A stretch of 11,425 bases of DNA from Thermococcus sp. (GTDB taxonomy: Archaea > Methanobacteriota_B > Thermococci > Thermococcales > Thermococcaceae), in contig JALVUT010000162.1 in NCBI GenBank assembly GCA_027035445.1, forward strand, positions 1 through 11,425. The letters run 5' to 3'. The notes below the pieces were generated by a model. That model was not told the DNA's origin. It did no database searches and saw only the letters and a program-made list of their open reading frames with translations. How positions within the stretch are numbered: position 1 is the first letter of the stretch; each line of letters opens with the position of its first letter. The translations under genes and the position numbers were made by a program. Below, piece after piece: positions 1 through 5,000 of the stretch.

Positions 1-876
1 GACGGAATCATAGCAATGCACCACTACAGGGTTATCCTCCAGAGGGTAAAGGTTGGAAGGAACGAGCTGAGGGAGAGGCTTCCGGCAGAGGTAGAGCGGA
101 TGAAGGGCTACTTCAGGATGGCAGAACACATCATAGCAGCGGCCCAGAGACAGGGTATCGATGTGGGCAACGCGACCCAGCTCCTCAATCAGACGGAGAA
201 GGCCTACAGAACAGTTCTGGACGATATAAAGGCAAAGAACTTCGACAAGGCAAAGACAGACCTGGAAACTGCCAGGAACCTGAAGGCCCAGCTCGACACC
301 GCCCTCGGCAGGATAAGAAGGGAACTCGCATACCATAACGCAAGAGGGATAGTAAACGCGTTCCTGGAAAAGGGTGGAAGGGCGATAAAACTTACCCAAC
401 AGGTGATCGAGAGGGCCAACAAGACCGGCAGGAACACCACCGAGCTCCAGGAAAGGCTGAAGGCATTCCAGAGCGTTTACGAGCAGGTCAAGGAGCTTGC
501 AGGTCAGGGAAACTACACAGGGGCACTCAATGTCATAATGAACAATATCAGACCTATAAAGAGCTTTTACATGGCCATGGAGTTCCTGAGGAGACAAGCC
601 GGGGAGAAGGAGATCCAAGAGAAGATGAGGAACGTTAGGGTATTTCTCCATGAAATCGGTGTTCACATTAAGAAAGACGCCAGAGCACTCGGCGAACTCC
701 ACAAGAGAGGGATTGATACCAGAAAAGCGGAGCTTCAGCTAAAGACTGCCGTTCAGGAATTCAAACTTGGATTTGAGCTCCTCCGGCATGGAAAGCCAAC
801 AGAGGCGAAGGCTCACTTTGCAATAACCCTCAACCTCCTGCATCAGGTCGATGAGTTCATACTCCAGCACGGCTGA
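1..876 (+). CDS. Helical-repeat protein of unknown function, 5' end missing
   Basis: The frame is open from the first base of the window. An in-frame ATG lies at 16, but there is no ribosome binding site before it and the five codons upstream are sense, so the gene most likely begins outside the window. I do not recognise the family. The visible 286 residues (counted from the ATG at 16) are almost entirely charged amphipathic helix. There are three related units of about 90 residues, each with a Gly-Ile/Arg-Asp/Asn turn (G47-I-D, G138-R-N, G232-I-D) followed by two long helices and a GN/GK turn (near residues 75, 165, 259). No catalytic motif or membrane segment is visible in this part. A signal peptide could lie in the missing N-terminus. 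The stop is TGA at 874-876. A scaffold or cell-surface role is only a guess. Confidence 0.8.
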   Translation, partial: DGIIAMHHYRVILQRVKVGRNELRERLPAEVERMKGYFRMAEHIIAAAQRQGIDVGNATQLLNQTEKAYRTVLDDIKAKNFDKAKTDLETARNLKAQLDTALGRIRRELAYHNARGIVNAFLEKGGRAIKLTQQVIERANKTGRNTTELQERLKAFQSVYEQVKELAGQGNYTGALNVIMNNIRPIKSFYMAMEFLRRQAGEKEIQEKMRNVRVFLHEIGVHIKKDARALGELHKRGIDTRKAELQLKTAVQEFKLGFELLRHGKPTEAKAHFAITLNLLHQVDEFILQHG

Positions 877-888
877 TATCCCTTGTCT

Positions 889-906
889 TATTTTTTGCAT
901 ATTTTT
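889..906 (+). terminator. Oligo-T tracts after the helical-repeat gene
   Basis: Runs of six and five T (891-896 and 902-906) lie in the short gap between the first two plus-strand genes. Archaeal RNA polymerase terminates at U-rich tracts, so this may end the upstream transcript. The second tract, in ATATTTTT, could alternatively be part of a weak promoter for the next gene. Confidence 0.35.
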
Positions 907-922
907 GCACACGGTGATGGAG

Positions 923-1369
923 ATGAAGTGGGCACCAGTTGTTCTACTGCTGTTGGCGGTTCCCTTCGTGGGTGCAACCAACATAACTCTGACCCCGTAC
1001 AGCGATGGGTACGTGGTGGTAAACATCCAAATTCCGGTTCAGGACTACACGACTCAGGTGACTATCCCTCTACCCACGAACTACAGCGACCTCATTGTCA
1101 CCGATGGGGACGGAAGTCCGTTACAGTACGTGGTTCAGAACGGACAATTGACGGTTGAAACAGGAAACGCGGAAATCGTAAACGTGACGTACTCGACCAC
1201 GACCTTTCTCAAGGAGGATGGCGCCGTATGGACGATAACCTTCAGCAACAACGGGCCTTTCACGGTTGTACTGCCTAAGGGAGCCGTTCTCGCAGATCTG
1301 AGTGAAACCCCCCTCTCAATCGATGGAAACAGAATCACAATGCCCGGGGGGGGGCGAAGAGGGAGCTAG
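923..1369 (+). CDS. Short exported protein, possibly a truncated gene
   Basis: This 148-residue product starts with a typical signal peptide: Met-Lys-Trp, then a hydrophobic stretch (VVLLLLAVPF), with likely cleavage after VGA near residue 18. The rest is a beta-rich, Thr/Val/Asn-rich exported domain. I chose the ATG at 923 because GGTGA at 913-917 sits five bases before it and it gives a compact signal peptide. The ATG at 917 is the alternative. The domain looks like the ectodomain of archaeal proteins that continue into a membrane anchor, but here it ends after MPGGGRRGS, directly behind a run of nine G (1346-1354). Reading with one extra G gives a different tail, AKRELVIV, and a stop at 1378-1380. 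That tail looks more like a continuation of the beta domain. Neither frame has a membrane anchor. The gene may be a remnant cut short next to the convergent operon. Family not identified. Confidence 0.6.
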   Translation: MKWAPVVLLLLAVPFVGATNITLTPYSDGYVVVNIQIPVQDYTTQVTIPLPTNYSDLIVTDGDGSPLQYVVQNGQLTVETGNAEIVNVTYSTTTFLKEDGAVWTITFSNNGPFTVVLPKGAVLADLSETPLSIDGNRITMPGGGRRGS

Positions 1370-1386
1370 TCATCGTTTAAAGCCCC

Positions 1387-2073
1387 TCATTCCTCCCCGG
1401 TGTCTTTGCCGTACTCGAAGAGTCCCTCGACCCTGTCCCTAACCTCTTCCTTTTCCCCACTAAGGATGAGCTTCCCACCTGCCAGAACCGCCACAAAATC
1501 GACCAGAGAGTAGAGCGGTTTCCAGATGTGGCTTATGATAACGAAGTTGGTATCTCCCTGCAGGCGCCTCAGGATCCTCACAACACGGTGGGCGTTGTCG
1601 AAGTCCATGTTGGCAAGCGGTTCGTCGATGAGCACCAGCTCCGGCCCGCCCACAAACGCCCCGGCTAGGGACAGGTTCTTCCTCATGCCCGAGGAGTAGT
1701 TGCCAATGCGCTTGTCAAGGTAGTCGATTCCAAAAAGCCCAGCCACCCGCTCAACCTCGCCTTCATCAAATCCCTTGGCTTCGGCGACCAGTTCGAGCCA
1801 CTCCCTGCCGGTGATCAGCGATGGAAGGGCAGGGGGATCAAAGGAAACGCCCATCCTGAGCTTCAGATCTTCGCTCCTCCATGGATCCAGTCCAAGGACC
1901 CGCACCCTCCCTTTAGTGGGCTGGTAGATCCCGGCGAGTATCCTGAGTAGGGTGCTCTTGCCACCGCCGTTGGGACCGAGGATTAAACTGACACCCTCTG
2001 GAAGCTTCAAGTTGATGTCGTCAAGCGCCACTATCCTCCCAAAGCGCTTCGTCAGGTTCTCCGCACTTATCAT
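1387..2073 (-). CDS. ABC transporter ATP-binding protein (operon 1)
   Basis: This 228-residue ABC ATPase should power the permease two genes upstream. Walker A is GPNGGGKS (residues 33-40), the signature motif is the YSSGM variant (126-130), Walker B is LVLIDEP (146-152) and the H-loop histidine is H182. At the Q-loop position I read Asp (D79 in SFDPP) instead of the usual Gln. F11 could serve as the A-loop aromatic. The ATG at 2073 was chosen because it is preceded by GGAGGGGGAGGAG, matches the family N-terminus (MISAENLTKRFG) and overlaps the previous stop as ATGA. An upstream ATG at 2187 only adds non-homologous sequence. Last gene of a five-gene operon, ending a few bases from the convergent exported-protein gene. 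Import versus export and the substrate cannot be told from the sequence, but the absence of a binding protein and the ABC-2 type partner favour export or a surface-maintenance role. Confidence 0.93.
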   Translation of the reverse strand: MISAENLTKRFGRIVALDDINLKLPEGVSLILGPNGGGKSTLLRILAGIYQPTKGRVRVLGLDPWRSEDLKLRMGVSFDPPALPSLITGREWLELVAEAKGFDEGEVERVAGLFGIDYLDKRIGNYSSGMRKNLSLAGAFVGGPELVLIDEPLANMDFDNAHRVVRILRRLQGDTNFVIISHIWKPLYSLVDFVAVLAGGKLILSGEKEEVRDRVEGLFEYGKDTGEE

Positions 2074-2522
2074 CTCCTCCCCCTCCAGGAGTAGAGGATG
2101 TAGAGCACCGCCCCCACGATTCCGATGGAGTAAAAGGCGTTTTGAACTGCAGGCGTTGGGTCGTTCCTCTTGAACCTGACGAAGCACGTGGTGGCACTGT
2201 TTCCGTGATAGACCACCCAGTAAGTTCCCTCCCGCGGGACAACGAACTCGCGCGAGCTTGAACCCGCGAAAGTTCCGTTGAAAAGGACGGCCCCTCTGAA
2301 GGCGTCGACAACTTGAACCCGTCCGCCTCCACCGCTACAGGTGAGCTCCGCCAGCGACTCCGTGGGGACATGGAAGGCAAGGTAATTGATCCCGCTTGGG
2401 CCGCTCGGCTTTATCACAGCCGGGCCCGCGAACCCCACATCGGTAGAGTACACGTGATAGTTGACGGCCGCCACAAGCGGCAGCAGGGCAAGGAAAAGGA
2501 ACAGCGCTCTAACAATCCTCAT
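2070..2522 (-). CDS. Exported, C-terminally anchored 150-aa protein (operon 1)
   Basis: The protein has an N-terminal signal peptide (MRIVRALFLFLALLPLVAA), an external domain of about 105 residues, and one membrane helix near residues 129-145 followed by a basic end (WRGRR), predicting the domain outside and a short tail inside. The external part is beta-rich. C62 and C113 could form a disulfide. The stretch around residues 68-118 (VQVVDAF, then EGTYWVVYHG) resembles a small beta-sandwich such as GOLD/emp24-like domains, but that is only an impression. It overlaps the permease stop as ATGA at its start and the ATPase start as ATGA at its end, so its synthesis is probably coupled to both. It may be an accessory subunit of the transporter. 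No family recognised. Confidence 0.85.
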   Translation of the reverse strand: MRIVRALFLFLALLPLVAAVNYHVYSTDVGFAGPAVIKPSGPSGINYLAFHVPTESLAELTCSGGGGRVQVVDAFRGAVLFNGTFAGSSSREFVVPREGTYWVVYHGNSATTCFVRFKRNDPTPAVQNAFYSIGIVGAVLYILYSWRGRR

Positions 2523-3325
2523 ACAACGTCCCTCCGCTCGAAGACATACACCCCCAGCAGGAAGAGGACAGCCGGAACCACCACCCCGGGGACGAAGAAG
2601 CGCGCCTGCAGGGGGGACAGCTGGGAGGTGAGGGGGACGGTGATGAAGCTGAAAGGGGGTAACGTGTTTGGGAAGAGATCGGCCGAGATGGCCACCAGAA
2701 AGAAGGCCCCTATGATAGTCGGGAAAAGTCCGGGGAGAACGCTGGCAACAAACGCGGTTATTGAGACCGTGTACAGAATCGCGTACAGGGCCAAAACCAG
2801 CGCCTTAAGCGCCTCCCTAGATGAGAGAACTGAGAGAAGCACCCTTAGAATATCGGCGTTGGAGGGAAGCACAGCGAACAGGTAAGGAAGAGCATACAGA
2901 GCAAGTGAGAGAAGCAGGAACACAGTGAACTTGGCCACGAAGACCCTGGACTTTGAGTATGGCAGGGAGTATATGCCCGGTGCGTACCCCGAATCCCTGT
3001 CCCAGCGGAAGACGAGGCTCCCGATGAGGATCATCAGGAAGGTGTATATTCCAAAGCCCACCCGCAGGTTCCCCACAACTACCATGCCCGTTGGGGCGGA
3101 CGCGTAGCCGCCGTTGGAAACCGCCTGTAGAACATCCGAAGTGCCTGAGGCGTTGAGCGGGGGATAAAGCCCGGAGGTGGACGCGTAAAATCCCCCCGTG
3201 GAGACTGCAACCGATAGGTCTGCCCGGTGAACAATCATGAACCCGAGGACGAGTCCTGTGAAGAAGATGAGAACGACCAGTGGACTGTCCAGCTCCCACC
3301 TAAGCAACCTCATGAACCTCCCCAT
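2519..3325 (-). CDS. ABC-2-like transporter permease (operon 1)
   Basis: This 268-residue membrane protein has about six hydrophobic helices, near residues 16-33, 90-106, 128-153, 172-187, 188-214 and 245-263. The cytoplasmic stretch RWDRDSGYAPGIYSLPYSKSR (107-127) followed by FVAKF matches the ABC-2 permease pattern, in which an Asp-x-x-Ser/Gly-Gly segment leads into a 'lP.sR..i..aK' motif. The region between helices 1 and 2 (about residues 35-88) is a long external loop rich in Ser, Thr and Gly. The ATG at 3325 has a well-spaced GGAGGTG (3333-3339). An alternative ATG at 3313 would make an ATGA overlap like those elsewhere in this operon and give a protein four residues shorter, but its GGGGAGG is only three bases away. 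It pairs with the ATPase at 1387-2073. Confidence 0.85.
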   Translation of the reverse strand: MGRFMRLLRWELDSPLVVLIFFTGLVLGFMIVHRADLSVAVSTGGFYASTSGLYPPLNASGTSDVLQAVSNGGYASAPTGMVVVGNLRVGFGIYTFLMILIGSLVFRWDRDSGYAPGIYSLPYSKSRVFVAKFTVFLLLSLALYALPYLFAVLPSNADILRVLLSVLSSREALKALVLALYAILYTVSITAFVASVLPGLFPTIIGAFFLVAISADLFPNTLPPFSFITVPLTSQLSPLQARFFVPGVVVPAVLFLLGVYVFERRDVV

Positions 3326-4305
3326 CTTCTCACCTCCAGGAGCACGAAAAACCCGGCGAAGGAAAGCAGTGCGAGGTAGACGTAAACCAGGGGGGATGTC
3401 TCCGGTGAGTATTTCACGGTCATGCCGCCACCGAGGACGTTGGTATCTGCAAGAACCAGGCCGGGGGCGAACATCTCGTCCTTACCCGGAACCGAGAAGC
3501 CACCCCTGTCGATCCCCCCGAAGAGCGAAAACCCTGCGGCGCGGAAATCGGCCCACGAAAAGCCAAAGTAAGACAGCAGGACGCCCGATCCGGGATCGTA
3601 GATTAGGATTGATCTCCCGCTAGCCGTTATGTTCGCCATGGAGACTTCGTACGGCGTCGTCACCACCTGAATCAGAGGCGGCAGGAACTTCCCGTAGTAC
3701 GTGATCACGGTTGCGTTTAGCGTGCTGACCCTGGAGACCGAGACCTTCAATCCATCGGGGGCGGTAAAGAGGGCCCTCCCGGGCCTAACGTCCCGGCCGT
3801 AGAAGAGGAGCGTTCTCCCGTATGGTCTTCCCTCCAGATCGTAGACGGTTCCGGTCAGAACGTTCAGCCTGTACACGCTCGAGAGCCTGAAGGCGCTAAC
3901 CGCGACCCGGGTCACGTTTCCATGGGTCTCGGACGAGGTGACTTCCCCCTCCGACCAGAAGGGCGTGATGTTCCCGACGTACCTTACCAGCGCATCTGTT
4001 CCGAAAACCATCAGCCGAACGGTGGCCGTGCCGTTCTCCACGCTTAAAACCTCGAACTCAACGCTCCCGTTTCCGTAAACGCTCACAAAAACGGGTTTGC
4101 CGTTCCGCTTCAGGGAGAAGAAGAGGTTTCCAGAGCCGAGGGCATTCACGAGGGATGATACGTTAACGGACTCGTTGGTTCTGGCGACGTAGACGAAGTA
4201 GGCGCCGGGCCTTATGACTGGATTCCCAGGGGCTGCAATGGTCCCCGGAGCTGTCGAGGCCAGGAGTATCAAAAGGATGAGAAAAAAGGGCAAAAGCCTC
4301 CTCAA
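3310..4305 (-). CDS. Exported, membrane-anchored protein with probable TTG start (operon 1)
   Basis: From a TTG at 4303-4305 the product is 331 residues. It has a short basic signal peptide (MRRLLPFFLILLILL, cleavage near AAPG), an external beta-rich domain of about 280 residues with many potential N-glycosylation sites (NES, NVSS, NGS, NGT, NIT, NVT, NAT), and one C-terminal helix near residues 305-322 with a basic Arg-Arg tail. I chose TTG because GGAGGTG at 4314-4320 lies eight bases upstream, the signal peptide becomes textbook, and the codon overlaps the previous stop as TTGA, parallel to the ATGA overlaps downstream. In-frame ATGs at 4335 and 4371 would add a basic, Cys-containing extension inside the preceding gene. 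No family recognised. Its position before the permease suggests an external partner or receptor domain of the transporter. Confidence 0.8.
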   Translation of the reverse strand: MRRLLPFFLILLILLASTAPGTIAAPGNPVIRPGAYFVYVARTNESVNVSSLVNALGSGNLFFSLKRNGKPVFVSVYGNGSVEFEVLSVENGTATVRLMVFGTDALVRYVGNITPFWSEGEVTSSETHGNVTRVAVSAFRLSSVYRLNVLTGTVYDLEGRPYGRTLLFYGRDVRPGRALFTAPDGLKVSVSRVSTLNATVITYYGKFLPPLIQVVTTPYEVSMANITASGRSILIYDPGSGVLLSYFGFSWADFRAAGFSLFGGIDRGGFSVPGKDEMFAPGLVLADTNVLGGGMTVKYSPETSPLVYVYLALLSFAGFFVLLEVRRWGGS

Positions 4306-4718
4306 CCGAGGGACACCTCCGCATGTGCGTGCCATGCCCTTCCCAAGCCGGAGCCGTATGCATCTACCCATGCTCCCTGCCAGTCGTGACCTACCACCTG
4401 AAAGTCGTATACTGAGAATAATGCACCTGGAATGTCACCGGCATCTGTGGCATACCACGTTAAGTGAGGATCCGTCGTGCAGGGAAGCATTATGAACTCT
4501 CCCCGAACCTCCGCGTAGATACCCGCCAGGGTCACAACGTACCCGTCCTTGGTAACTTGCTTGGCGTCTTGGCCGTAGTCAACTTTGTGTATGTAACAGC
4601 TGGGGTTAACCCCTTGAATGCTGTCGCTGGTTGTGGATTTCGCTGCCAAAGCTGGAGCTGCTAGAATACCCAAAACAACCAACACAAGGGATAAAAGTCC
4701 AATCTCCTTTCTTCGCAT
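4302..4718 (-). CDS. Small secreted protein, first gene of operon 1
   Basis: This 138-residue protein has a clear signal peptide (residues 1-25, ending APALA) and no further membrane helix, so it should be released outside or held only by partners. The mature part of about 110 residues has two cysteines, C41 and C80, which could form a disulfide, and is rich in aromatic residues, Gly and His near its end (HDWQGAWVDAYGSGLGRAWH). I do not recognise the family. It leads an operon whose other members are an ABC transporter and two membrane-anchored external proteins, so it is the obvious candidate for a secreted effector, ligand or substrate-related subunit. That is inference from position only. 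The start codon is preceded by a run of nine G (4721-4729), which probably serves as the ribosome binding site, and by a TATA box at 4761-4772. Confidence 0.82.
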   Translation of the reverse strand: MRRKEIGLLSLVLVVLGILAAPALAAKSTTSDSIQGVNPSCYIHKVDYGQDAKQVTKDGYVVTLAGIYAEVRGEFIMLPCTTDPHLTWYATDAGDIPGALFSVYDFQVVGHDWQGAWVDAYGSGLGRAWHAHAEVSLG

Positions 4719-4729
4719 TGCCCCCCCCC
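4719..4729 (-). promoter_or_regulatory. G9 ribosome binding site of operon 1
   Basis: The minus strand reads nine G, then CA, then the ATG. No GGAGG is present at the usual distance, so the homopolymer itself is the likely pairing site for 16S rRNA. Its length could vary by slippage and so tune translation of the first gene. Confidence 0.45.
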
Positions 4730-4760
4730 AGTATGGTGGGTATTATACTCTCCTTCAAAG

Positions 4761-4772
4761 TGATATATAAAC
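4761..4772 (-). promoter_or_regulatory. TATA box and promoter of operon 1
   Basis: Read on the minus strand, this is GTTTATATATCA, preceded by CCAAAAA as a plausible TFB recognition element. A transcript starting about 25 bases downstream would begin near 4740, leaving a leader of roughly 20 bases before the ATG at 4718. Confidence 0.65.
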
Positions 4773-4813
4773 TTTTTGGATTAAATAACGAACAATAAAT
4801 ATCCAAGGGTTTT

Positions 4814-4830
4814 CCAAAATCTTTAAATAC
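4814..4830 (+). promoter_or_regulatory. TATA box and promoter of leuS
   Basis: CCAAAAT followed by CTTTAAATAC fits an archaeal TFB element plus TATA box. Transcription would start near 4850-4855, about 150 bases before leuS. This is long for this group and leaves room for a regulatory leader. Confidence 0.6.
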
Positions 4831-4851
4831 CCAACGGTGTTACTCGATGCG

Positions 4852-4905
4852 ATGCCGATGAGGGGGGAGTGTCTTCTCCACTGTTCAAACCGCACCGGTA
4901 ACTGA
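4852..4905 (+). promoter_or_regulatory. Candidate 17-codon leader ORF upstream of leuS
   Basis: An ATG at 4852, almost exactly where transcription is predicted to start, opens a 17-codon frame ending in TGA at 4903-4905. The frame contains CTT CTC (Leu-Leu, 4873-4878) and could be translated from a leaderless start. It sits ahead of the gene for leucyl-tRNA synthetase and overlaps one arm of a possible hairpin. Two Leu codons can easily occur by chance, so this is a candidate only. Confidence 0.25.
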
Positions 4906-4963
4906 TTTCCCTGATAACTCCCCTATTCCTGACTCCCGCTCTTTTGGAGTTCCTTCTGGACTC
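4864..4963 (+). promoter_or_regulatory. Leader of leuS with competing hairpin arms
   Basis: Arms visible by eye are A GGGGAGT (4864-4870), B ACTCCCC (4917-4923), C ACTCC (4932-4936), D GGAGT (4946-4950) and E GGACTC (4958-4963). A can pair with B (7 bp) or with the ACTCCC that contains C. D can pair with C, B or, with a bulge, E. Such mutually exclusive pairings are what a switchable leader would show. The ribosome binding site GGAGG (4988-4992) lies downstream, eight bases before the leuS ATG. No known riboswitch class is recognised. Confidence 0.3.
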
Positions 4964-5000
4964 TTAGTGTTGAAAATCGAAGCTAAAGGAGGTTTTAAGC

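Noticed and set aside
2313..2885. Plus-strand frame of 190 codons across operon 1
   Set aside because: Antisense to two well-supported membrane and exported proteins. Low complexity rich in Arg/Ser/Thr and no family features.
4760..4765. Half of the Thermococcales glycolytic motif (TATCAC...GTGATA)
   Set aside because: Only one half-site is present and no second half occurs at the required spacing.
4881..4897. tRNA T-loop-like sequence GTTCAAACC
   Set aside because: No matching stem on either side and no acceptor or anticodon arm nearby.
4855..4914. C/D box guide RNA in the leuS leader (CCGATGA and CTGA motifs)
   Set aside because: The box C match is poor and the distance to the first CTGA is about 40 bases, too long for one guide element.
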